Origin: Psychroflexus maritimus
GTDB taxonomy: Bacteria; Bacteroidota; Bacteroidia; Flavobacteriales; Flavobacteriaceae
Length of the DNA: 64,000 bases
Assembly (NCBI RefSeq): GCF_011089875.1
Contig: NZ_JAANAS010000083.1
Location: 1-64,000, forward strand
Direction of reading: 5' to 3'
Shown in pieces: positions 52,359-62,110 of the stretch. Every line of letters begins with the position of its first letter. Position 1 is the stretch's first letter. The notes beneath the pieces are model-generated. The model was not told the origin of the DNA, searched no databases, and worked only from the letters and a program-made list of their open reading frames with translations. A program made the position numbers and the translations under genes.

Positions 52359-55300
52359 ATGCTTAATAAAATCATTCAATTTTTTCTGAACCAACGATTG
52401 GTATCGTTTATCCTTTTGGCAGCCATTGTCATCGGTGGTTTAATGGTGTCGCCTTTTCAATGGGCAGATTCGTTTTTGCCTAAAAACCCCATTCCTGTTG
52501 ATGCCATTCCTAATACGGGAGCCAATCAACAAATTGTATTTACCGAATGGCCTGGTCGCTCTCCTCAGGATATCGACGACCAAATCACCTATCCGCTTAC
52601 CACGTATTTACTGGGATTGCCTGGCGTAGAATCCGTCCGAAGCAATTCTATGTTTGGGTTTTCTAGTATTTATATCATTTTTGAGGACGATGTCGAATTT
52701 TATTGGTCGCGTTCGCGTATTTTGGAAAAGCTGAGTTCCATTCCACAGGGTCTTTTACCTGCAGAAGCCAAACCCACCCTTGGACCAGATGCGACAGCAC
52801 TCGGTCAAGTCTTTTGGTACACGCTAGAACCTAGAGATAAAGATAACGAACCCACGGACGGTTGGAATCTGGATGAAATCCGAAGTGTGCAAGATTTTTA
52901 TGTGAAATACGGCTTGAGTAGTGCTAAAGGTATTTCAGAAGTGGCTTCCATCGGTGGATTCGTCAAAGAATACCAAATCGATGTGAATCCCGATGCCTTA
53001 AAATCCTATGGCATTTCTTTGATGCAAGTCGCCAAAGCCGTGAAAGAAAGCAATCGGGATGTCGGCGCCAAAACCTTGGAAATTAATCAGGTGGAATACA
53101 TTGTTCGGGGTTTAGGCTATATCGAAAATCTCGAAGATTTCGAATTAATCGTGGTCGATGAGTACCAAAATGTTCCGATTTATCTAAAAGATGTCGCCAA
53201 AATCAAAACGGGTCCGGCCCAGCGTCGCGGCATTCTTGACAAAGCTGGCGCCGATGTAGTCGGTGGCGTTGTCGTGGCTCGTGATGGTTTTAATCCGATG
53301 CAAGCCATCACTAACATCAAGGATAAAATTGAAGAAATTTCACCTGGATTGCCAAGCAAAACCCTAGCCGATGGCACCGAAAGTCAGCTGAAAATCGTAC
53401 CCTTTTACGACCGCTCCGAACTGATTAACGAAACCATTGGAACACTCGAAGAAGCCATCAGCCTGCAATTGATTATCGCACTTTTGGTCGTGATTATCAT
53501 AGTGTTCAACTTGCGTGCTTCGCTAGTGATTTCAGCGGTATTGCCTATTTCGGTATTGCTGGTGTTTATCGCGATGAAATTCTTTAATGTGCAGGCCAAT
53601 ATTGTGGCCTTATCGGGAATTGCTATTGCCATTGGGACGATGATAGATTTGGCAATTATCCTTTCTGAAAATGTGCTGAAAAAGCTAGAAGATTCACCCG
53701 ATGATTCATTGGTTAAAAATATCTACCAAGGTTCAGCCGAAGTGAGTTCAGCAATTTTAACGGCGGTGTTAACCACCGTCATCAGTTTTGTGCCTGTGTT
53801 TGCCTTGGAAGCTGCCGAAGGAAAACTCTTTATTCCCTTAGCTTATACCAAAACCTTTGCACTAATTGCCGCCTTTTTGGTGACTGTTTTGGTGTTGCCC
53901 ACCTTGATGTATGTGGCATTCAAAATTAAAATCAATAAAAGAAAAACGGCTTATTACCTGAATGCTTTTTTAGGAATTATAGGCGTTTGGACAATTTTTA
54001 ATTCTTTTTGGCTAGGGCTATTTATTCTGATTTATGCGGTAAGTTATTTCGTTTCCTATCAAAATTTTGCTGAAAAGTACAAACTTAAAAACCTGCATTT
54101 TTATGTGTTAATCGCAGGTATTTTGGTGTTGCTATCAAAATTTTGGCTACCACTAGGTCCGCAACAATCCATGTTCTCAAATATTGTTTTTGTTGGGATT
54201 TTGGTAGGAGTCTTACTGACGTTTTATTTGTTACTGCAACGGTATTATGAACAGATTTTGACGTTCTTTTTAAAACACGTCAAAGCCTTTTTAGTACTTC
54301 CCATTTTTGCAATTTTTATCGGATTAATGATTTGGCTCGGCTTTTCAAGGGTGTTTCATTATCCGCAACAAGCTTCCAATGCGCTTGGTTTTGCGATTGA
54401 AGATACTGGATTTTGGAAACACATGGATGAGACTTTCCCGAGCATTGGAAAAGAATTTATGCCCAGCTTAGCTGAAGGTAGCTTCATCTTGATGCCGACC
54501 AGCATGACGCATTCGGGCATTGAGTTCAATAAAGACAAGCTTCAGCAGATGGATATTTTGGTGAAGCAAATCCCTGAAGTAAAAACGGTGGTGGGCAAAC
54601 TAGGACGAGTAGAATCCGCCATCGACCCGGCGCCTATTTCCATGTTTGAAAATTTGATTACTTATAAACCAGAATTCATCTTGGATGAAAACGGCAAACG
54701 CCAGGCTTTCAAAACCAACGCTGAGGGGCTTTTTGAATTGAAAGGTTTAAAAGTTCAAAATAATCAAGTCGAAATCACCAACAATTCTGAAGATGTGCTA
54801 TGGTTTGATAATGCTGAATTTGTTTTTCAGAATACATCGAATGAAGCCTATTCAGATGAAATTCAATCTGAGATATTATATGAAATTGAAAATGATTTCA
54901 AGCCGTTTTTAAGCGAAGATGAAGATGGTAATTACTTTAGAAACTGGCGAAAACATATTCAATCGCCAGATGATATTTGGAATGAAATTGCTAAAGTCAC
55001 CAAAATTCCAGGCATTACTTCAGCGCCCAAATTACAACCCATTGAAACACGCCAAGTGATGTTGCAAACCGGCATGCGTGCGCCGATGGGCATCAAAGTA
55101 TCCGGGCCAGATTTAGAAACCATTGAAAGTTTTGGGCAACAACTAGAAGGCATTTTAAAACAAACAGACAACATCAAAACCCAAGCGGTTTTCGCCGATC
55201 GAGTGGTGGCAAAACCTTATTTACATTTGAATCTGAATCGAAAAAATCTGGCTCGTTATGGGTTGAGTATCGATGAGGTGCAAAATTATATCTCGGTAGC

Positions 55301-56273
55301 CATTGGCGGTCAAAACCTGACTCAGACTGTAGAAGGTCGTGAGCGTTATAACGTGCGAGTGCGTTATCCACGAGAATTGCGAAATACGCCAGAAGCTATT
55401 GAAAATATGCTGATTTCCACCTCTTCAGGAACACAAATTCCTTTAGGAGAACTCGTGGATATTGAGTACGAACGCGGTCCGCAAATGATAAAACGCGAAG
55501 AAACATTTCTCAATTCTTACGTGCTTTTTGACCGTGCCGATGGCGTTGCCGAAGTCACCGCTGTGGAATCGGCAAGAGAGGCCATTCTTACTGAAATTGA
55601 CAATGGAAATCTAAACGTCCCCAGTGGTGTAAGCTACCGTTTTGCAGGAAGTTTTGAAAATCAAGTGCGTTCGGAAAAGCGATTATCTATGATTATTCCT
55701 GTGGTAATGGTAGTTATATTCTTGATTTTGTATTTTCAATTTAAGTCGGTGCGCATCAGTTTGATGGTGTTTTCGTCGATTGCTTTGGCATTTAGTGGTG
55801 GATTTATCATGATTTGGTTTTACGGTCAGGATTGGTTTCTGAATTTCAGTTGGTTTGGTGAAAATCTGCGGGATATTTTTCAGTTGAAAACCATCAACTT
55901 GAGTGTGGCGGTTTGGGTAGGCTTCATTGCTTTATTCGGAATTGCTACTGATGATGCGGTCTTGATGGCCACCTATTTAAGGCAATCCTTCAAAAGAAAT
56001 CCCACCCAAACCAAAAAAGAACTGCGTGAAGCGGTGATGGAAGGTGGCCTCAAAAGAATTCGCCCAGCAGTCATGACTTCCGTAACTACCGTCATCGCCC
56101 TTTTACCGGTATTGTCTTCCACAGGAAAAGGCTCGGATATTATGGTACCGATGGCGATTCCAGCCTTTGGCGGGATGTTGATGGCAAGTTTGACCTATTT
56201 TTTACTGCCGATTTTGTTCTATCTGGTTTACAGTAGAGTGTTGAAAAACACTTCAGAAATCGAACTCAAATAA
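52359..56273 (+). CDS. cusA: CusA/CzcA-type heavy-metal efflux RND transporter
   Basis: The 1304-residue inner-membrane pump uses proton flow to expel monovalent copper or silver (or divalent metals) through a tripartite complex. The proton-relay region GIAIAIGTMIDLAIILSENV holds the conserved Asp, and a matching GIATDDAVLMATYLR lies in the second half. It is longer than E. coli CusA (about 1047) owing to extra membrane and periplasmic segments at about 530-680 and 770-860, as in other Bacteroidota. It is the first gene of cusA-cusC-cusB and its base use looks richer in G and C than the neighbours. Confidence 0.9.
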   Translation: MLNKIIQFFLNQRLVSFILLAAIVIGGLMVSPFQWADSFLPKNPIPVDAIPNTGANQQIVFTEWPGRSPQDIDDQITYPLTTYLLGLPGVESVRSNSMFGFSSIYIIFEDDVEFYWSRSRILEKLSSIPQGLLPAEAKPTLGPDATALGQVFWYTLEPRDKDNEPTDGWNLDEIRSVQDFYVKYGLSSAKGISEVASIGGFVKEYQIDVNPDALKSYGISLMQVAKAVKESNRDVGAKTLEINQVEYIVRGLGYIENLEDFELIVVDEYQNVPIYLKDVAKIKTGPAQRRGILDKAGADVVGGVVVARDGFNPMQAITNIKDKIEEISPGLPSKTLADGTESQLKIVPFYDRSELINETIGTLEEAISLQLIIALLVVIIIVFNLRASLVISAVLPISVLLVFIAMKFFNVQANIVALSGIAIAIGTMIDLAIILSENVLKKLEDSPDDSLVKNIYQGSAEVSSAILTAVLTTVISFVPVFALEAAEGKLFIPLAYTKTFALIAAFLVTVLVLPTLMYVAFKIKINKRKTAYYLNAFLGIIGVWTIFNSFWLGLFILIYAVSYFVSYQNFAEKYKLKNLHFYVLIAGILVLLSKFWLPLGPQQSMFSNIVFVGILVGVLLTFYLLLQRYYEQILTFFLKHVKAFLVLPIFAIFIGLMIWLGFSRVFHYPQQASNALGFAIEDTGFWKHMDETFPSIGKEFMPSLAEGSFILMPTSMTHSGIEFNKDKLQQMDILVKQIPEVKTVVGKLGRVESAIDPAPISMFENLITYKPEFILDENGKRQAFKTNAEGLFELKGLKVQNNQVEITNNSEDVLWFDNAEFVFQNTSNEAYSDEIQSEILYEIENDFKPFLSEDEDGNYFRNWRKHIQSPDDIWNEIAKVTKIPGITSAPKLQPIETRQVMLQTGMRAPMGIKVSGPDLETIESFGQQLEGILKQTDNIKTQAVFADRVVAKPYLHLNLNRKNLARYGLSIDEVQNYISVAIGGQNLTQTVEGRERYNVRVRYPRELRNTPEAIENMLISTSSGTQIPLGELVDIEYERGPQMIKREETFLNSYVLFDRADGVAEVTAVESAREAILTEIDNGNLNVPSGVSYRFAGSFENQVRSEKRLSMIIPVVMVVIFLILYFQFKSVRISLMVFSSIALAFSGGFIMIWFYGQDWFLNFSWFGENLRDIFQLKTINLSVAVWVGFIALFGIATDDAVLMATYLRQSFKRNPTQTKKELREAVMEGGLKRIRPAVMTSVTTVIALLPVLSSTGKGSDIMVPMAIPAFGGMLMASLTYFLLPILFYLVYSRVLKNTSEIELK

Positions 56274-56292
56274 ATTAATAAACAAAAAATTT

Positions 56293-57558
56293 ATGTTTAA
56301 AATTCAATATATACAACCAGTTAGCTTTTCAACGCCACTTCTGTTGATTGGTGTTTTGTTATGTTTTGGTTTTCAGCTGAAGGCACAAAGCTTAGAAGAG
56401 CTGAAAACCATCTCCGCTGAAAACAATTTGGAATTGAAAGCACAATTCAAGGCCTTTGAAGCGAAGTTAGAAAGCGTTACTCAAGCCAAAGCTTGGCAAG
56501 ACCCTAATTTGAGTTTCGGCTATTTTATCAGTCCAATTGAAACGCGAGTAGGACCACAAATCGCCAGATTTTCGCTCACGCAAATGCTGCCTTGGTTTGG
56601 CACCTACAAAGCCAAAGGCAATATCGCTGCCTACCGAGCAGAAGCTGAATTTGAAAAATTTCAAGATCAAAAATTGAAGTTGTTTCTGAAGGTGGCAGAA
56701 AAATATTACGACCTTTCTGCTTTAAGGCACATCGCCGAATTGGAAGCCGAACAGCTTCAAATTTTAAAAGATTTAAAAGCCATTGTGGAGTCCAATTACG
56801 AAAACAACAAAGCAAATTTGGTAGATGTTTTGAGAGTTGAGCTTCAAATTGATAAACAAAGCAATGTGCTTCAAGTCTTGAAAGACCAAGACCAAGCTTT
56901 AGTCACTCAACTCAACCAATTGACGAATCGACCTTTGAAAACTCCCGTTCTCATTTCAAATCCAAAACAAATTTTGGAGCAAAAAGACATACTTGAAACA
57001 GATTCTATTTCCAAAAATCACCCACGACTGGAAGTTATTCGGAATTTACAGGCATCCAACAAAGCGGAACGTCTGTTAGCCAAAAAACAAGCTTTACCAC
57101 AATTTGGTGTGGGCTTGGATTACGCCATCATTCAAGATCGAAATGTGATGGCGGCAGATGCGGGTCAGGATGCGATTATGCCAATGCTTTCGGTGAGTTT
57201 GCCCATTTTTGGAAAGAAAAATAAGTCCAGAAAAAAACAAGCTTCCCTTCAAGGTGAATCCCTTGACCTTCAACTGGAAAATGAAGAAACACAAATAGCT
57301 ACAGAAATTCAAGTTGCACAATACCAACGCGACGAAATCTATAGTCTTTTGGATTTATATGAGCAACAACTTTTGCGTTTGGAAGATATGTTACAACTGT
57401 CAGAAACCGCATTAGCCAACGCCTCCATGGAAATTGAAGAAGTATTGCGACTACATGAAGAGCGTTTGCTTTACGAAAAGCAAAAAGCTAAAACGCTAGC
57501 GAAACTTCAAAAAACAAATGAAACTTTAATTTATCTCACCTCAAATTCAGAATTATGA
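56293..57558 (+). CDS. cusC: TolC-family outer-membrane efflux protein
   Basis: The 421-residue product has a signal peptide (about 1-32) and two long helical hairpin repeats typical of TolC/CusC channels (for example NNKANLVDVLRVELQIDKQS and the late ETALANASMEIEEVLRLHEE). It forms the outer-membrane duct of the metal pump. It starts 19 nt after cusA, and its stop overlaps the start of the adaptor gene (ATGA). Confidence 0.88.
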   Translation: MFKIQYIQPVSFSTPLLLIGVLLCFGFQLKAQSLEELKTISAENNLELKAQFKAFEAKLESVTQAKAWQDPNLSFGYFISPIETRVGPQIARFSLTQMLPWFGTYKAKGNIAAYRAEAEFEKFQDQKLKLFLKVAEKYYDLSALRHIAELEAEQLQILKDLKAIVESNYENNKANLVDVLRVELQIDKQSNVLQVLKDQDQALVTQLNQLTNRPLKTPVLISNPKQILEQKDILETDSISKNHPRLEVIRNLQASNKAERLLAKKQALPQFGVGLDYAIIQDRNVMAADAGQDAIMPMLSVSLPIFGKKNKSRKKQASLQGESLDLQLENEETQIATEIQVAQYQRDEIYSLLDLYEQQLLRLEDMLQLSETALANASMEIEEVLRLHEERLLYEKQKAKTLAKLQKTNETLIYLTSNSEL

Positions 57559-59282
57559 AAAATAATTTAAAAACATACATTATTGCAGGGCTAATTTTAG
57601 TCTTGGGGGTCTTTCTGGGTGCTACTTTATTTTCTTCAGAAGACAAAACAGAAGCACACGACCATTCACAAGAGCAGGCAGAGGAGACAGTTTGGACCTG
57701 TTCTATGCATCCGCAAATTCGTAAAAATGAACCTGGCGATTGCCCTATTTGTGGCATGGATTTGATTCCTGCTAACAAGATGGAAGATGATGTCGATCCC
57801 GATGCCATCAAAATGAGTAAAACAGCTCGCAAATTGGCTCAAGTGGAAACTACGACCGTTGGAGAAGAAGCATCAAAATCAAGTATGAATTTCTCCGGAC
57901 GCTTAGAAGTTAATCAGGATAATACGTCTTCTATTTCTGCTAATTTCAAGGCGCGAATTGAACGTTTGTATATCAACGAAGAAGGTGAAGAAGTGCAAAA
58001 AGGACAAGTCATTGCCGAATTGTATGCGCCAGAAATTCAGGTTTTAAAAGACGAATTGGCCTTAGCCACTCGACAGGAAAATGATGTTCTTCTGAAAAGC
58101 ATCACTAAGAAAATACAAAACTATGAGCTTTCTGTTAGCGACATTCAATCCTTAAAAAATGCAAGATTGAAATTAAGATCTCCTAAAAATGGAGTGATTT
58201 CAAGTCTGAATGTGAAGCAAGGCGATAATGTAAAAGCCGATCAAAATTTGATGCGCATTGCCGATTTATCAACACTATGGGCAATTTTAGATATCTATGA
58301 AAGCGATTTGAATAGAATTAATGAAGGCGATGAACTTAGAGTTTCTATTCCTAATGAAGAAAATGTGACAGGCAAAGTGACTTTTGTGTCGCCTGTTTTG
58401 GATGCGAATTCTAGGTCGGCTAAAGCACGCGTGGTGATTCAGAACCCAAAACGAAACCTGAAGCCAGGGGTGTTTATAACGGCTGAGCTGATGAATACAG
58501 AATCAGAATTAACTGAAAACCAAGTTTTAATGCTACCAAAATCGGCTGTACTTTGGACGGGCAAACGTTCGGTGGTGTATCAGCAATTGGAAAATGAAAA
58601 CGGTCTGTATTTCAAAATGTTAGAAGTGAAAACAGGAGGCACTTCATCAGATTTTGTTGAAATTCTTTCAGGTTTAGAAGCAGGTGATGAAGTGGTAACC
58701 CGCGGTGCTTTCAGCATAGATTCTGAAGCACAACTTTCTGATAAGCCGAGTATGATGAATCCGAAAGGAGAGGAAACATCATCAAGTCATCAGCATAAAC
58801 ATGGAGAGATGAACGCTTCAACTGAAACTGAAAATAACTTTGATGAAATAGCTTGGGATGAAATTCAGTTAAACCATAAGGATTTAAAAGAAATTCTTCA
58901 ATTTTATCTTCAGTTAAAAGAAGCTTTAGCCAATGATGATCAAAGTGAAGCCATTTCGATTGCGCAAAATTTTCAGCGGGAATTAAAATCCATGCCTATT
59001 GAAGAGGTCCAAGCCAAAAAAGCAATTCAAAACTTGGTGAATGAAGTGTCGAACTCCAAAAAAATGGAAGATGCACGTCAATATTTTCAGTATTTATCGG
59101 ATGTCCTTATCGCTTTAGCGGAACAAGAAAATCCATTAAACGAAACTTTATATGTTCAGTTTTGCCCGATGGCAGATAACGACCAAGGCGCTTTTTGGTT
59201 AAGTACCGAAGAAGAAATTAAAAACCCTTACTATGGGAGCATGATGCTAAAATGTGGAAGTGTAGAGCAGGAGTTGAAATAG
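57555..59282 (+). CDS. cusB: RND periplasmic adaptor with metal-binding and DUF3347 domains
   Basis: The 575-residue product has an N-terminal membrane anchor (about 8-28), a heavy-metal-binding domain with WTCSMHPQIRKNEPGDC and PICGMDLIP, the adaptor barrel-sandwich and beta-barrel core (about 95-400), and a C-terminal DUF3347 domain (about 440-575; QFCPMADNDQGAFWLS). It links CusA to CusC and takes up metal from the periplasm. The extra C-terminal domain with Cys/Met pairs may store or relay metal. The 4-nt overlap couples it to cusC. Confidence 0.9.
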   Translation: MKNNLKTYIIAGLILVLGVFLGATLFSSEDKTEAHDHSQEQAEETVWTCSMHPQIRKNEPGDCPICGMDLIPANKMEDDVDPDAIKMSKTARKLAQVETTTVGEEASKSSMNFSGRLEVNQDNTSSISANFKARIERLYINEEGEEVQKGQVIAELYAPEIQVLKDELALATRQENDVLLKSITKKIQNYELSVSDIQSLKNARLKLRSPKNGVISSLNVKQGDNVKADQNLMRIADLSTLWAILDIYESDLNRINEGDELRVSIPNEENVTGKVTFVSPVLDANSRSAKARVVIQNPKRNLKPGVFITAELMNTESELTENQVLMLPKSAVLWTGKRSVVYQQLENENGLYFKMLEVKTGGTSSDFVEILSGLEAGDEVVTRGAFSIDSEAQLSDKPSMMNPKGEETSSSHQHKHGEMNASTETENNFDEIAWDEIQLNHKDLKEILQFYLQLKEALANDDQSEAISIAQNFQRELKSMPIEEVQAKKAIQNLVNEVSNSKKMEDARQYFQYLSDVLIALAEQENPLNETLYVQFCPMADNDQGAFWLSTEEEIKNPYYGSMMLKCGSVEQELK

Positions 59283-59429
59283 AAAGTTATTAGCGGTACA
59301 AAATTGATAATGATGCATTCAACTTGCTAAAGGTGATAAGATTTTGTACTACGACATCTAAACTTTAAATTTTAATTATAGAATATTCATTAAAATCTAT
59401 GTTATTTTGCATCTAAATAAATAAAAACT

Positions 59430-60467
59430 ATGAAAGGTGTTTTATTAGTTAATCTTGGTTCGCCAAAAAGTACAAACCCTAAGGACGTGAAGACTTACTT
59501 AGGTGAGTTTTTGATGGACGAGCGGGTAATTGATTTGCCGTACATTCTAAGGGCTATTTTGGTAAAAGGTATTGTTTTGAACACTCGCCCTAAGAAATCT
59601 GCTGAGGCTTATGCTAAAATTTGGTGGGATGAGGGCTCGCCACTGATTGTACTTTCTGAACGTTTACAAGAAAAAATTGATGAATTTACTAGTGTACCCA
59701 TTGCTTTAGCTATGCGTTATGGAGAGCCTTCTATTCATAATGGAATGAAAGAATTACACGACAAAGGTGTGGATGATGTACTTTTAGTGCCTTTGTATCC
59801 GCAATTTGCTATGGCAACAACGGAAACCATTGTTGTGTTGGCGGAGCAACTCAGAAATGAGCATTTCCCGCAAATGAATTTGACCGTCCTGCCTCCTTTT
59901 TATAACCACCCCGATTATGTAACGGTACTTGCTAGAAGTATTATTGAAAAAATTGAAAATACAGATTACGAACATCTGTTATTTTCATACCACGGAGTGC
60001 CAGAACGACATATAAGAAAGAGTGACATTACCAAAAGTCATTGTAAGATTGATGGAAGTTGTTGTCAAACCCCTTCTAAAGCACATCAATTTTGTTACCG
60101 CCATCAGTGTTTTGAAACAACGCGTTTAGTGGCTGAGAAACTAAATTTGAAAGAAGGTACTTACAGTACAAGTTTTCAATCTAGGTTAGGCTTTGACCCA
60201 TGGTTGAAACCTTACACCGATAGGACTATTGAAAAATTAGCGCAGAATGGAATTAAAAAAATGGCTATTGCAACACCTGCTTTTGTCTCAGATTGTTTAG
60301 AAACACTGGAAGAAATTGCCATGGAAGGTGAAGAGATTTTTGAAGAAAATGGCGGTGAGGAGTTTACTTTTATTCCTTGCCTGAATGACCGAGAAGATTG
60401 GGTTAAAACAATGAGTAGGTGGATTGACGAGTGGGCGCACAAAGAAACAACTGAAACAATCGTATAA
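59430..60467 (+). CDS. hemH: ferrochelatase
   Basis: The 345-residue enzyme inserts iron into protoporphyrin IX or coproporphyrin. SYHGVPERHIRKSD (about 190-203) has the catalytic His; the conserved Glu lies in SDCLETLEEIAMEG. A cysteine-rich stretch HCKIDGSCC and FCYRHQC (about 206-227) resembles the [2Fe-2S]-binding part of some bacterial ferrochelatases, so a cluster is possible. It lies alone downstream of the metal-efflux genes. Confidence 0.93.
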   Translation: MKGVLLVNLGSPKSTNPKDVKTYLGEFLMDERVIDLPYILRAILVKGIVLNTRPKKSAEAYAKIWWDEGSPLIVLSERLQEKIDEFTSVPIALAMRYGEPSIHNGMKELHDKGVDDVLLVPLYPQFAMATTETIVVLAEQLRNEHFPQMNLTVLPPFYNHPDYVTVLARSIIEKIENTDYEHLLFSYHGVPERHIRKSDITKSHCKIDGSCCQTPSKAHQFCYRHQCFETTRLVAEKLNLKEGTYSTSFQSRLGFDPWLKPYTDRTIEKLAQNGIKKMAIATPAFVSDCLETLEEIAMEGEEIFEENGGEEFTFIPCLNDREDWVKTMSRWIDEWAHKETTETIV

Positions 60468-60630
60468 AATACGTGCTCTTGCTAAGTAAGTTGATTGCCA
60501 ATTATCTAAACAATAGATTTTAGGATATTCATTTGTTATTTTAAGTTGATTTAGTGCACTTCTTTTAAAACCTAAATGCGAATAATAATTTTATTCTAAA
60601 CCTTTACAATTAGTAATTTTTTGAAATAAC

Positions 60631-61986
60631 ATGAGGAAAGGAAACTCAGACGAGCTTGGGAAATTACCTATAAGCAAATTGATTATCAAGCAGTCTGTAC
60701 CTGCCTCCATTGGTATTTTGGTCATGTCTATCAATATTTTGGTGGACACTATTTTTGTTGGAAATTGGATTGGACCTGATGCTATTGCTGCTATTAACGT
60801 AGTTTTACCCGTTTCTTTTTTTATTGCAGCTTTAGGTATGGCTATTGGTATTGGCGGAGCTTCCATAATTTCTAGAGCATTGGGGGCTTCTAACAATAAA
60901 AAAGCCTTAACTACTTTTGGTAACCAAATAAGTATTACCTTGTTGTTAACCTTAAGTATGATTACGCTTGGTCTTGTTTTTATAGATCAACTTATTCCTG
61001 CTTTTGGAGGTAAAGGAGCCATTTACGAACCGGCTAAAATCTACTACCGTATTGTTTTGTATGGCGTGCCTATTTTAGGCTTAGCGATGATGGGAAACGC
61101 CGTAATTAGAGCGGAAGGAAAACCTAATTTTGCCATGATTGCCATGATTATTCCTTCGGTAGGTAATTTGATTTTGGATGTAATTTTAATTAAAGGTTTT
61201 GACCTTGGGATGCAAGGAGCGGCATGGGCTTCTACAGGTTCATATGTATTATGTTTAATTTGGGTGGTCTATTTTTTTCTCTCTAAACATTCTGAATTAA
61301 AAATAAACTTTTCTCATTTTAAGCTTCAATTTGATGTGTTAAGAGAAATTTCTTCCCTCGGAATGGTTACCTTAGCCCGGCAAGCTGTAGTTAGCATTAC
61401 CTATTTGTTACTGAATAATATTTTGTTTGAATTAGAAGGAGAGTCGGCCGTAACTACTTACGCAATTATAGCTAGAATGCTCATGTTTGCCTTGTTTCCA
61501 GTGCTCGGTGTAACCCAAGGGTTTTTGCCTATTGCCGGATACAATTACGGTGCCGAAAATTACAAACGGGTTAGGGAAACAATTAATAAAGCTATTTTAT
61601 ATGCTTCCATTGTGGCCGTTTTTGTCTTTGGAATAATCATGATTTTTCCGCAAGAAATCGTTTCAGTTTTTACGCAAGACGAAAAAATTCTTGAACGCAC
61701 CCCTTCAGCTATGCGTTGGGTGTTTGCAGCCATACCAATCATTGCCTTGCAATTAATAGGTTCTGCCTACTTTCAAGCCATAGGAAAAGCTACACCAGCT
61801 TTGTTACTAACACTTACCAGGCAAGGCTTTTTCTTTATTCCGCTAATTTTAATTTTACCGCCCTATTTTGGCGTGATTGGGGTATGGATTTCTTTCCCAT
61901 TATCTGACGTTATTTCAACAGTAGTTACCGGCTACTTTTTGAATCGTGAAGTGAAAGCCACATTGATTGAAAAGCAATCAAACTAA
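60631..61986 (+). CDS. MATE family efflux transporter
   Basis: The 451-residue membrane protein has about twelve hydrophobic segments in two pseudo-repeats. The NorM/DinF-like features are visible: VPASIGILVMSINILVDTIF at the N-terminus and VTLARQAVVSITYLLLNNIL before the second half. It likely exports drugs or other cationic compounds using sodium or protons. It is a single-gene unit after hemH, separated by about 160 bp. Confidence 0.92.
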   Translation: MRKGNSDELGKLPISKLIIKQSVPASIGILVMSINILVDTIFVGNWIGPDAIAAINVVLPVSFFIAALGMAIGIGGASIISRALGASNNKKALTTFGNQISITLLLTLSMITLGLVFIDQLIPAFGGKGAIYEPAKIYYRIVLYGVPILGLAMMGNAVIRAEGKPNFAMIAMIIPSVGNLILDVILIKGFDLGMQGAAWASTGSYVLCLIWVVYFFLSKHSELKINFSHFKLQFDVLREISSLGMVTLARQAVVSITYLLLNNILFELEGESAVTTYAIIARMLMFALFPVLGVTQGFLPIAGYNYGAENYKRVRETINKAILYASIVAVFVFGIIMIFPQEIVSVFTQDEKILERTPSAMRWVFAAIPIIALQLIGSAYFQAIGKATPALLLTLTRQGFFFIPLILILPPYFGVIGVWISFPLSDVISTVVTGYFLNREVKATLIEKQSN

Positions 61987-62110
61987 ATTTTTCAGTAAAT
62001 GCTTAAATTGATATAAGATTAGGTATTCCTGTAAAAATGATTAGTTTTGCAATAATTGCCCTAAAATAAAGTTTAGTAATAAAACAAGTTAAAAAAATTC
62101 ATTTGTAAGA

